Of a stretch of DNA of 64,000 nt, positions 34,238 through 44,503 are shown piece after piece. Source of the stretch: Ectocarpus siliculosus (taxonomy: Eukaryota > Sar > Phaeophyceae > Ectocarpales > Ectocarpaceae); contig FN649752.1 in NCBI GenBank assembly GCA_000310025.1, positions 1,105,970-1,169,969 of the forward strand, given 5' to 3'. Under the pieces are notes generated by a model. That model did not search any database, was not told the origin of the DNA, and saw only the letters and a list, made by a program, of their open reading frames with translations. Each line of letters starts with the position of its first letter. Position 1 is the first letter of the stretch. The position numbers were made by a program, and so were the translations under genes.

Positions 34238-35145
34238 TCATACATTCAAAAAAGACGCCCCCTGGTTCAATCCACTACAGTCGGCGGTCCTCAATTGCGG
34301 TAGGTAGTGACAAGAGGTGTTGGTGCCGCTACAGAGGGCAGTGCCGCTATTCTTAATTGGCATTGTACCGACAAATGCATTTGTGCCAGGCGATTTCGGT
34401 GCCGCTATGGAGGGCATTCCGCTATTGAGGGTACCGTTATTGAGGATCGCCGACTGTACGTACCAACGCGAACCGATTCGAAGCAGAAACACAGGATAAT
34501 TTGTCACGGGCCCACCCAGTGCTGCAAATACGCAAGTATAATTAGGGCCAGGCAAACCGCGCGCAGACGTGTCCCCAGAAAAATCGATTTTCTTGTTAGT
34601 ACGACAAGGCATCCATTACGCGGAGCCCCCACAGCCGCCGAATTCCTATGGGACCGGCCGTTATTCGTCAACGACTCCGGCTGTAGCGGCGATCCCCAAT
34701 GTGGCCAACCTTCTAAAGCAAGCTAAAAGGCTGTCTCTACAGCGCGGTGCCATCAAATTTTTGGACAGGATCGTTTTTCGAGCGCGTCTAGAGCGTTAAA
34801 GGTCAAATTTAGGGGAACTTGCAGGAGAATCCCAACAAAATTGGAGGTACATGTGTTGGGCGTGTTTGGTCGACATATAGGCGATAGAGTGCTCCCACTC
34901 TGGCCAAGTCTCGAGCGAGTTCATCAACTCCTTCGTCCGCGACTAGCAGCGTGAAGTTTGGATCTGAGAGCTGCGGAATGGTCTTGAAGCAGCAGCCCTT
35001 TCACTTTTGATAGCACGGCATTTGCCAGGTTCAGAGCAAAACCAGGCCAAACCAACTGTCTGCGCGTGTGGAACACAACATGCTTGAGGTATCCTGCAGG
35101 TGTCTGGCACGTAGCTATCTGTGTGAGGAGCACCAGCAGTGACAA
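34238..35145 (-). other. Possible upstream exons of the same minus-strand gene
   Basis: Two minus-strand frames look coding by composition. About 35130-34924 encodes TCQTPAGYLKHVVFHTRRQL and ALNLANAVLSKVKGLLLQD. About 34612-34238 encodes PVTNYPVFLLRIGSRWYVQS followed by a Gly/Ser/Thr-rich segment containing a roughly 90-bp imperfect duplication. Acceptor-like sites exist (CTCCTCACACAG near 35124), but I could not join the pieces in phase, so membership of the 31.2-33.8 kb gene is only suggested by strand and spacing. Confidence 0.25.
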
Positions 35146-35246
35146 AGGTGTGCACCAGATGGTGCGCTGGGCAACCTATCACGGGGGCTTACGCGGGGTA
35201 CCATCGACTTGCAATTCCGGTGGCGGGGCTGTAGGGCGGGTGTCCC

Positions 35247-35265
35247 GGGGGGGGGGGGGGGGGGG
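35247..35265. repeat. G homopolymer beside the gap
   Basis: About 19 consecutive G residues lie 54 bp before the assembly gap, and a similar run (about 35420-35437) follows it. The break probably reflects G-tract sequencing failure. Confidence 0.9.
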
Positions 35266-35318
35266 ACCCCAAAACCGGTCTTCCCGAATTCTTAATACCC
35301 TTTTCCTCCCCTCCCTTC

Positions 35319-35418
35319 NNNNNNNNNNNNNNNNNNNNNNNNNNNNNNNNNNNNNNNNNNNNNNNNNNNNNNNNNNNNNNNNNNNNNNNNNNNNNNNNNN
35401 NNNNNNNNNNNNNNNNNN
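35319..35418. other. Assembly gap (100 N)
   Basis: Exactly 100 N, a conventional placeholder for a gap of unknown length. Confidence 1.
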
Positions 35419-35436
35419 CGGGGGGGGGGGGGGGGG

Positions 35437-36570
35437 GTACTCATAGTCGTGCATGCCGTAGTCGTTAGACCATTGACCTCGCATCCCTACAAAGCCGGGA
35501 CGGAGCACGCCGGGTTCTTACCGGACCAGGCTCTCACATCACCAAGCGCGAAGCGCCGTGAGGTATTCGGCGAGTCGCATGAAGGGTGAGCTGCATCCTG
35601 CTAAGGGTGTTCGGCATCTTGTGCTTACTTCCTTGCGTACGGATGACAGCTGCATATGACTTGATTTATTTTCTGGTGCTTTCACTTCCAGAGACAGTTG
35701 TAAGCACTGTGTAACTGCCTTGAGGGTGCTTGACCATTAACACAACGTGGTGCGATCATCCCCCTTGCGCGGAGTGAGGGTTCTCGACCCCGCACAACAT
35801 GATCTACTCGACCACCATTATGGTTACCGCCAAAAGAAAAAAACAGAGGTAAAAAAAAAAACGGTAACCTGGTTGCCGAGTTCACGAGGTGAATTGGCTT
35901 GTTTTACAACGTCGTTGCCAAGCGACGAAAACCCAATCCCGATGGCAAACACCGGGGGGGCGGCTTGTATTACAACGTCGTTGCCAAGCGGCGAAAACCC
36001 AATCCCGATGGCAAACACCGGGGGGGGCGGCTTGTTTTACAACGTCGTTGCCAAGCGACGAAAACCCAACCCCGATGACAAACACCGGGGGGCGGACAAA
36101 GCCGGGACGGAGCACGCCGGGTTCTCAACGGACCAGGCTCTCACATCACCAAGCGCGAAGCGCCGTGAGGTATTCGGCGAGTCGCATGAAGGGTGAGCTG
36201 CATCCTGCTAAGGGTGTTCGGCATCTTGTGCTTACTTCCTTGCATACGAATGACAGCTGCGTATGACTTAATTTATTTTCTGGTGCTTTCACTTCCAGAG
36301 ACAGCTGTAAGCACTGTGTAACTGCCTCGAGGATGCTTGACCAATTTAACACAACGTGGTGCGATCATCCCCCTTGCGCGGAGTGGGGGTTCTCGACCCC
36401 GCACAACATGATCTACTCGACCACCATTCATGGTTACAGCAAAAAAAAAACAGAGGTAAAAAAAAAAAAACGGTAACCTGGTTGCCGAGTTCACGAAGTG
36501 ACTTGGCTTGTTTTACAACGTCGCTGCCAAGCGACGAAAACCCAACCCCGATGGCAAAACACCGGGGGGG
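35437..36570 (-). repeat. R2 repeat family, two head-to-tail copies
   Basis: The copies run 35437-36095 and 36096-36570. Shared landmarks are gccgggacggagcacgccgg, aagcgcgaagcgccgtgagg, ttctggtgctttcacttcca, ccccgcacaacatgatctac and aacggtaacctggttgccga. The first copy also holds three units of about 66 bp (ggcttgt near 35896, 35962, 36029) rich in gttgccaagcgacgaaaac. The same family lies inverted at 59.7-60.7 kb. The gagcacg...gtactcat edge is similar to the 3' end of the LINE ORF at 63.2 kb, so these may be 5'-truncated LINE ends or SINEs using that LINE. Confidence 0.85.
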
Positions 36571-37844
36571 GGGAGGGGGGGGGTTTCCCCCACCCTGCCC
36601 CGGCACGTGTAGTGGACCAAGCAAACAACGCGTGTGGTGAACGAAGCTAACGAAGCGGGCCTAGAGCGGGGTGGGTGGGCGGGGAGTGCGGTGGGCCAGG
36701 CAAACCAGGCGAGAAATGACCAAAGCAATCCTTGGCGTGGCTAGAAGGGATAGCGCCGGTACGTTTGATGCACCAGGCATGCAACAGACTAATGTGACCT
36801 CGTACAAGCTTACAACGGGTTCCGTGTCTCCTCACAAAGAGAGCAGAGCATAGGAGACGTATGCTAGGTACTCCTGTCCGAGACAACGACGCTTCTACTA
36901 AGCTGCTGTGTTTAGACATGAACATCATCATACACTTGTAACCACACATCATCTAGCGACACAGATTCACAGCATCGGCGTAGGGTTAGCACACGTTTGT
37001 ACCTTTATCTTACAGAGCTGTGCACAGCAGTAGGTACGGACACAACGAATGGGGTAGCCCACGAACGGGACCCCTTGCAAACCCCGTTCCAAAATGGCTA
37101 TGAATGGGCGGGGAGCGGCGTGACACAACCTACCACACACGACCGCTACATAGGTTCTGTACCACCTTCAGGAACGACTAATGTCTGAGCTGACCTGAAA
37201 GATTGTTCGGCTGGAAAACATCTGCCTTAAGAACATGTACACCCTGTAGTAGATCTTCGGCGCTGGCCTCCGTTTTGGGTCCGGTGGCTGGTTGCGATGT
37301 CCGTCTCTCGTTCGCTTCTTTCTCTCTCTTCGTCGTCTAGCCATGCTGTTGCAGGCCCTTTCGTTGACCTGCACGGGTTGAAAGCAGTCAAGCGTGATCG
37401 GGGTGTGATATGTCTGCCGCAACGTCCGGTGTATTACCTACCCAGGGATTTCGGCCTTCGCATGTGACATCTTCAAAGGATTGACATGCTGTGGCAGCCC
37501 GTCTCCATAGCCTATCATTGCGACGTGGGCTGCATTAGAAGCCTCCTGCGACCGGGCGAAGGGTACGCTTCAATGCGACGCAAACTCATACCCCTCAGGA
37601 AACCTCTCGATGACATATTTCTATAGCCACCCTTTTCGACGGTGATATCCACGTGGCTGTGGAGAAAACACGATTTGAGAATCGATCGCATCCCCGTGCA
37701 TTCTAGCGCATCCTTACGGTATTTCTCCTAGTTACCGCCTGTACCGCCTGTACTATCTCTCTCTGCCTATCAAACCGCCGCACCCATCCCACGCACGCCG
37801 CCCGTCCCACTCGAGGGTGGGGGGGTGCAATCGTTCCCCCATTA
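36571..37844. other. Unassigned stretch, no gene seen
   Basis: It starts with G-rich and purine-rich sequence (gggtgggtgggcgggg near 36668) and continues as ordinary unique DNA. No coding frame or element end was recognised. Confidence 0.5.
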
Positions 37845-38040
37845 TTAGTAGGAGTCGTCAGTTCGACTACCCCTGGGGTGCACAATTTGTACTTTTCTTT
37901 TGAGGGTGAAAGCGAATAAAGTCGAATATCTCATGTGTACCGAACGTCGAATTTAGCACAGTCGGCGAGGGAAACGGGCGGCTGGATCCTTGTCGTGAAA
38001 AACAAATAAACATACGTCACGCACCGCTGGGGGGCGCGAA
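37845..38040 (+). mobile_element. SINE-like repeat, copy 1
   Basis: A B-box-like word (cagttcgactacccc, near 37858) is followed by a body shared with 38971-39115: gggtgaaagc, a gtc-gaa(t/c)tta block, then gcgagggaaacgggcggctgg and an A-rich end. Similarity to copy 2 is roughly 70% by eye. The A-box half of the tRNA-like head is not clear in this copy. Confidence 0.45.
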
Positions 38041-38920
38041 AATCAAGAAAAGGAAGACAAAAGCCCCGGTGTTTATCCCCGAGACAGTGACACTGGATGG
38101 CTGTACTACATAGTACGAAAAGCACAGGTGGAACTTAAGAGTAATATTCTACGAATACCGAAACACGTGCAGTAAACGCCTCACGATAAAGATAGATGCG
38201 GTTTTACTGTCAACACAACAAACACGGCGAAAAACACGTAAACAACAACACATACCAGTAATGGGTGGAGGGCAGCAACCTTCCAACATACCAAATCTCT
38301 GTCAATAGAAGGAAAGGAAAGGCCGTCTGCGTGTGTGATGTTGCGACAGTCGAGTGCTGTGTATCAACAATCATGGTTGATAGCGGCGTCGTAGATAAAC
38401 TTCAGACACCAGCACCAGGGTGGACTCCAGGGGTTGCGATGTGTCTGTGTCATATGCGCCCGTGGCGAATCCCGGATGAGCACTAATGATCTTCCGTCAA
38501 GTGTCAAGTTCATCAGCAGCAGTGCGTACAACAGCACGAAGACCTGCAACCACACCCACCTCGCGTATGCCCGGTCCAGATAACACGAACGTAAGCTTCC
38601 CCTCCTGCCGCTAGCCAAGTCTTGGCTTTCCTCACTTCGGCATACCGGTACATAAATTAGAGACGACGCAAGTGAGCGGTATATTATGATAACCAGAAGC
38701 ATAACAAACGAAGCTGCCGGGGCGTGTCTTAACGTCCCTTTTCTGGACAGGGAAGAGGGAGCAGGGTGCAGGAAACTCGGAATTATTGTATGATTGGCCG
38801 GCCACACAAAAGAATTTTCCTGGAAACAAGAAATGCGAAACACGTTCCCTGTTTGAGGTAGTTACGACGCACCATCACTTTCCAAGTGTAATATTTTTGG
38901 CCAACAGACCATAGCCGGTC
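38041..38920. other. Unassigned stretch, no gene seen
   Basis: The largest frame (38364-38843, minus) has no motif. Sequence is AT/GC balanced with no tandem structure noted. Confidence 0.45.
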
Positions 38921-39125
38921 GCCCCGGTGGCCTAGTGGTATCCTCAAAAACCGCTTCAGTCACAGAGGTCGTGGGTTAGAATCCCCAAGGGTGAAAAACT
39001 TACGAAATTTGCGGGTGAAAGCAAAAAAATGATGAAAATCTCTCTCTCGTGAGTGCCAAACTTCGACGTTAGCATCGTTGACGAGGGAAAGGGACGGCTG
39101 GACCCTTCTCGCGATAAAAATAACA
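38921..39125 (+). mobile_element. SINE-like repeat with tRNA-derived head, copy 2
   Basis: The head reads like a tRNA promoter: A box tggcctagtggt (38928-38939) and B box ggttagaatcc (about 38976), spaced as in tRNA genes. Acceptor-stem ends do not pair and the anticodon arm is poor, so it is not a working tRNA. The body after the B box matches copy 1 and ends A-rich (gataaaaataacac). tRNA-derived SINEs are transcribed by RNA polymerase III from these internal boxes. Confidence 0.6.
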
Positions 39126-39175
39126 CAACATTGGGAACGTGGAACACGGGGCCTCCGGTCGCAAGTCAGGACGTG

Positions 39176-39502
39176 TGTTGGAAACTCCGTGGCTTCTGGA
39201 GAAAATATGTTGTATTGTTGAGACCTTAGCTCGAGACACAGGGTAGCAGAGTGAAGTGGGGTGGATGCGCGCGTGCACAAACACCACAGCAGCATCACGC
39301 CAAGCCATTCACCCGATTACGCAAAACACGGAACTCGGGGCCAATGTACTATCCGACATACCGAGAACACGCTCGGGTCAATTGCACCATCCACGAAGAA
39401 CATTCCAAGAACATTCCTACAAAACTAGAGTCCCGTTATTTGAACTGCCCTATCAGTGTTCTACGTTACTCTGTCGACACACAGCAGCAACTATCACGAA
39501 CA
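39176..39502 (-). repeat. 3' LTR of the minus-strand Copia element
   Basis: 327 bp, reading TGTTCGTGATAG...CCAACA on the minus strand, preceded by the purine tract ccccaattgggggg. It is similar throughout to the 24538-24862 LTR. Confidence 0.88.
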
Positions 39503-39639
39503 CCCCCCAATTGGGGCTGTTGTCTCGACCAGACCAAATATATGTCAGAAAAACAAAAACAAAACCAAGAAAACAAAATACGACTCAGACCTCTACTTCC
39601 TAGATCTCGAGCCTAGAGAAAAATAACGATGAACTTCAA

Positions 39640-41260
39640 AAGATTTCTCGGCAGAGCCTTCGTCAGGATGTCCGCATGCTGTCCTTCGCTAGAGACATGA
39701 CTGATTTCCAACACTCCCCCTCTGTCAAATTCCTAAGAAAGTGGTGCCTTACGTCAATGTGCTTACTGTTACACGGCTAAGGGGACTTTCAGCAAGTGCA
39801 ATCGCACCCTTGTTGTCCTCGCGACCTGACCTAAGTTTCTCATTAGGCCTCAAGAACTCGAGCATTCCGTTGGCAAACAGAGCGTCTTTTACACCATCAC
39901 CCATCGCAACATACTCTACTTCAGTTGTTGAAAGTGTGACACATTTCAGCATCCTAGAAATCCAAGCAACAAGACACTCAGCTACAAGAACTAGTGCTCC
40001 CGAAACTGATCTACGGTCAGTGGCCTTGCTAGCGAAGTCAGCGTCTACGTACACCAACGTGCCTACTTCTACCATAGTGTCCTGCTTGTACTTCAAAGTT
40101 AGATGTGCCGTCTCCAGAAGATAATTCAGAATCTTCTGGGCCGCCTTCCGGTGGCTTTTCTTTGGCTCGTGAGAGTGCCTCGCCACCGCCCGCACAGCAT
40201 TTGAGATATCGGGCCTTGTCTGGTTGGCGATCCACATCAGGCTCCCCACCACCTCTCGGAACGGCACATCTCCTTCCGCCTGATCCTCCATCACAGACCT
40301 GTAATCGCTAGCAGGGGAAGCAGGGATCGAGCTGGTGCAACAAATATTGAATCTCTCGAGAACACTCCTGATGTAACTCTCGTAAGAAATCACAATCGTG
40401 CCAGCCTCGCGGTCGCCAACGAATGCGCAACCAAAAAAGACCTTGACCTTGCCCAAATTCTTCGCAGGAAAAGAGTCACCTAGCCCTTGCACAACTATCT
40501 TGGCAAGCCTCTCAATTCCTCCATACAGAATGTCATCCACATGAATCGCGATTATACCCATCACCTCGTTTCCCATCATGAAACGCAGAATACAGGGGTC
40601 AAATAGAGATTGTTCGACACCGATCCTCTTCAGGTCCGACGCAAGTCTCTTGTGAAATGTTCTACATGCCTGCCTCAGTCCATACAAACTCTTGTCTACA
40701 CGGACGACCTTTCCTGACATCGACTCGCAGCCAGGAGGCAACTTCATGAACACCTCGTGATCCAATTCCGACTGAACAAACGCTTGCTCGATGTCAACGT
40801 GGAGTAATTCCAAGTTGTACTTGCACGCCAATGCTACCAACAAACGAATCGATACAGCATTTGCAGTAGGCGAGAAAGTCTCAAGATAATCCACACCATG
40901 CTTCTGCTTGAAGCCCTTCGCTTCAAGCCTAGCCTTGGCCTTGTCCCAAATCGTGGCGCACTTTGACTGGCGGGCTTCTTGATAGCTACCCGGTTCTGAC
41001 TCTACGTCCTGAATGAGCACTTTCGGCAATTCCATTGCATCAGATGCTCTCTGTTCCACTAAGAGGGCCTCTATTTTTTCTGATGCGGAGATGGGTCCTA
41101 GAGTGGCCATGAGGCCGGATACGCTCTGCTGATTTACTGCCCGAGTTTGCGCACGGGTTCTGCCTTCTCTGAGTTCATCATTCTCACTCACAGCAGTATT
41201 GTACCTAGCAAGCTCATGCCTCGCACGACGATTGGATGGTACGTGCGTAGCAGGGGGATA
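39640..41260 (-). pseudogene. Copia reverse transcriptase and RNase H, long open frame with in-frame deletion
   Basis: This is the longest intact Copia frame here (39749-41191, 480 residues). It has YLETFSPT (103-110), the first Asp in HVDIEQAFVQ (D133), MKLPPGCES, SLYGLRQA, the paired-Asp motif AIHVDDIL (D219, D220), then RNase H residues in YVDADFASK (D383/D385), STTEVEYV (E424/E426) and REDNKGA (D459). Compared with the plus-strand copy, about 45 residues are missing between IWDKA and KARLEAKG. That stretch includes DARWVYKWK at the start of the RT domain. It is an in-frame deletion between gaagcc/aaggcc words. The RNase H end is frameshifted after residue 470. RT activity is unlikely. Confidence 0.92.
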
Positions 41261-42460
41261 GTGTCTCCGATTCTACCTCCTACCCTCCCGGCTCAATCAA
41301 CTCTTCATCCACCCCTTCCTGACGCTCCGACTCTACCTCCTACCCTCCCGATTCTGCCTCCCCTGTCTCCGGCCCTCCCTGCCCTCCCTCATCGGCGAAC
41401 TCGTCTGCTGGAGAAGACACAGGGGGAGCTGCGCTACTAGGGGAATTAATCGCGGGCGAAGATGGCACAGCGGGGGGTTGACCTACACTGCCTGCATCAA
41501 CACTGCCAACCTTATCGATTGCTCCACCAGAGACTGCTACATCACGTCGCAAAAGAATGTGGAGAACTCCTCTCCCTAAAAGCGGCCATACCTCAGCTTC
41601 TACATCGTCGTCACGTTCCTCCCCTCCCTCCTCTGCAACCTCTATCGGCAAGAGAGACGGTTGCGGTGGAGGGAGTTGTGACGGCAACGCTTCCCATGCT
41701 ACATTCCTCGTTTGCTGAATAGTTCCAGCCCTCGTAAGTACTCTATGACAGTCACGCGGGTGGCCTCTCGAAGGGCTGACATAAAAGCAAGCCTCACCCT
41801 TCGGTAGCAGCGTAGACGGGCGCTTCCACCTACAGTACGCCGGTTTCAAAAACGAATACGACCTAGCATGACTAGCTTCACCATGCCACATCTCATACGG
41901 TGACTTACTGTCGGGGTAGCGGAACAAGCTGTGTGGTTAATTGCTTCGCAAGCCGAGTGCATCGCCTCAACCCATAGTCTATCAGTCTTAGGTACTGGCA
42001 CATGCCCAAACAAAATGTTCGTCTGAATACGAACTGCCATTGCCGCAGCCTCAATCAGTCCCAAACCACACTCTGCAACACCGTTGTATTGGGGACTGCA
42101 AGCCGGGGTGAACTCTTGCTTAATCAAGAGCTCGTTGCACACGGACGCAATTTCTCCTCCGAAAAACTCCCCCCCATTGTCAGATCTAACTATCTCAACC
42201 AATGATGGGATACCATCAGCATGCACACGTGCAAGGAAACTCCGGCAACTACCCGCAGCGTCTGATTTACTTTTCAGGAATTACATCCATGTACGTCTTG
42301 TGAAATCATCCTTCACGATCATGGGGTATGTTTACCCCCCTACGGACGCAACGTCCTCCCGTCCTCCCAGGTCGACAAAAACTCTGCCCAACATCTTGTC
42401 TGATCTGCATTTAGTTTCATGAAGTATCCCTTTCTTGAATGCCTTCGACATCGAACATCC
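41261..42460 (-). pseudogene. Copia integrase, frameshifted
   Basis: On the minus strand, the core is readable from about 42330 (MIVKDDFTR) through VRSDNGGEFF (second Asp, frame 42226-41846) and NGVAECGLGLIE, where the third motif reads AEC instead of VER. The Glu is kept and the following Arg is changed. The C-terminal tail continues in another frame (41927-41340) with KSPYEMWHG and an acidic linker. The N-terminal zinc motif is cut exactly at the insertion point at 42460. Confidence 0.9.
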
Positions 42461-42550
42461 TGTTGTATTTTGCTCTTGGCCTAGGATCATTTAATGTAAG
42501 TATTGGATTTTTGGGATGAGGCCTCCAGCTCTGAGGCCGGTAGTCCCATG
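42461..42550 (-). repeat. Terminal repeat A1 of the Ngaro-like element
   Basis: Begins tgttgtattttgctcttggc and is copied at 42798-42890. Its outer edge is the junction with Copia sequence (gaacatcc). Confidence 0.9.
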
Positions 42551-42641
42551 GATGCACTATCGCGCCGACTGTGGTCGGCGCGGTAATGAATCTGTAAATG
42601 ATCCAAAAGCATCAAGCTTGAAGAGTAGGGAGGGTGGGCGG

Positions 42642-42797
42642 TCTCAAATTTCTTCCTCTCCTACCCTGTGTTCTCTCGTATTCACGGTAGGGAGAAAGAC
42701 AATGATCGGCTGTATGCTTTTCTCAACATATTATCAGGGCAGACGCCTCCATTCATTTTCGTGCCGAATTTGAATTCGGTTGTAGCCCAGATTTTAC
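42642..42797 (-). repeat. Internal repeat B1 of the Ngaro-like element
   Basis: 156 bp matching 53169-53324, including ttctctcgtattcacggtag and ending ttgtagcccagattttac. It runs directly into A2, recreating a circle junction. Confidence 0.92.
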
Positions 42798-42890
42798 TGT
42801 TGTATTTTGCTCTTGGCCTAGGATCATTTAATGTAAGTATTGGATTTTTGGGATGAGGCCTCCAGCTCCGGCCCGTGGTCCCACCCATAC
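42798..42890 (-). repeat. Internal repeat A2 of the Ngaro-like element
   Basis: Copy of A1, identical for about 70 bp (tgttgtattttgctcttggc to ggcctccagctc), then diverging. Confidence 0.92.
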
Positions 42891-42975
42891 TTTCCTAGCC
42901 GTGTGTTGTTCTTGGCCACTGGCCTGGGGCCTGGTTGATTCACCCAAACTTTCGTGTATTCCGCTTCGTGGATAA

Positions 42976-44503
42976 TTACGACGGCTTACGGCGAGCGCAC
43001 GCGGCGAAGTCGGATTCGAACGCCGGCGATAATGGCTCCTCGTTGGTGGCCGTATAATTGGCCGCCCGCTGCCGTTTGGAAGACGGCTCTACGTAGTACT
43101 TCGCCATCGACTCCGTTTTCCAACCCCCCATCTGCATGATCTCTTCTATGGCGGAGCCGCCCATGGACCGACTCAACGACCCTCCCACTCGGAACGAGTG
43201 CATGGAAAAATGGGCGGGCAGACTGGCCGCCCTGAGGTGCGCCTGAAGGGACGACGTCATCTGGGTCGCCACTAGCTTCGAGTTCCCTCGGCTACCATCG
43301 TCCAGAACCGACGGGAACAGGTAGCCCGATGACAAATCCCAGCCTACCTGTTGTGCGGCGAGGATGTACTCCGCCACGGCTCTAACGGCACATACGTCCC
43401 GGTTCGCGCTAGCAAGCACTACGATGGCTTCGGTCGAAGCCCGCAAAGTCTTTCCAAAGAGGAAGTTGAAAATGAACCCCCGCGACTCCGGCAGCCGGAG
43501 TACCTGCGACCCCAACGTAAAGGAGAGGTCAAACCCCCGACGCATAGAATGGTGCGCAAGTGAAAAGAGCGCGACCATCCCGAGTGATGGCGATGCGTTC
43601 CGCCGTAGAGTCGGAAGCAAGCGCTCGCAGACGCATATGCGGCAGCAACTCCCCAAGGGTGTCCTCCAGAAGCGGCGCTGCTTGCTTCGCGGTTACTCCT
43701 ACCCGCTTCTGTTCCTCGGTGGTGAACGTGAGGTACGCGTCTACTGTCGGACTAGCGCACGGATTCCCCAACCCCAGCGTGGGGTTCCAGTCATCTCCTC
43801 TGCCCAGCTGTTCCTTGTACGCCATCTTTAACTTAGAGTAGAAACCCTTTCGGAGAGACTCGGCACCGTATCGCTTTTCGCACGTAGCGCCCGGGGAGCA
43901 GCTCCGGCGGTCGCTCGCCCCCACTCCCGCGCATGTGATATCGTGAACCAACTTCGTCCCCTTTCCCTGGGAGTCCAGATAGCTAAACCAATCGACTACG
44001 TCGTCCGGGGAAGCGTGAACCCACCCTTTGCTTCCGCCGGAATACGACAGCAAAAAGAGATCGAATTCATCGGCCACTCGGTGTTTTCGGACTTCCCCGG
44101 CCCGCCCGCGCATAGCCGACTCCATTTGCACCCGGCGAGCGAGCAGTTTAGGGCGATCGATGAGAACGGGTGCCCCGGAGCCGAGGCGCGGAGAAGGGGC
44201 ACCGCGGAGCGGTCGAGCACCACACTGCCAGCAAAAGTTGAACTGAGCGACATTCTCTTGGTTGCAGTGGACGCAACGCGGGAAGTTAACCAGGTCCCGG
44301 ACGGAGGCTACCCCTGCGGCCGGAGCAGTCTGTGCCGAACCAAGCAAAACAAGAAAAGACCAATCAGTGGGCGGATATCCACCGACCGAAATAAGCAAAT
44401 GCAGTACACCGCGATTCATGTTTGACGGAAATCTACTTCGTATGCCATCATCGCCCAACGTGGGTATCTCCACGTCTTGAGAACGCCCTCCGCGGAGGGC
44501 CAT
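42976..44503 (-). pseudogene. Tyrosine recombinase of the Ngaro-like element, frameshifted
   Basis: The N-terminal frame (44503-43529) overlaps the end of the RT frame by 88 nt. It has a zinc-ribbon-like CVHCNQENVAQFNFCWQCG and then the core-binding region (VVDWFSYLDSQGKG). The catalytic half is in another frame (43656-42976): first Arg in HHSMRRGFDL (R39/R40), H-S-F-R box at 153-156, MGGWKTES (176-183) and the tyrosine in AKYYVE (Y187/Y188). Homology switches frame at about 43565 (ALFT to ALFSLAHH) near a short T run. The enzyme would have integrated the circular cDNA. All catalytic residues can still be seen across the two frames. Confidence 0.9.

Noticed and set aside
38921-38995. Functional tRNA gene
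   Set aside because: A and B boxes are present, but the acceptor ends do not pair and the anticodon arm is poor, so a SINE head fits better.
39741-40124. Plus-strand 127-residue frame
   Set aside because: Antisense shadow of Copia RNase H.
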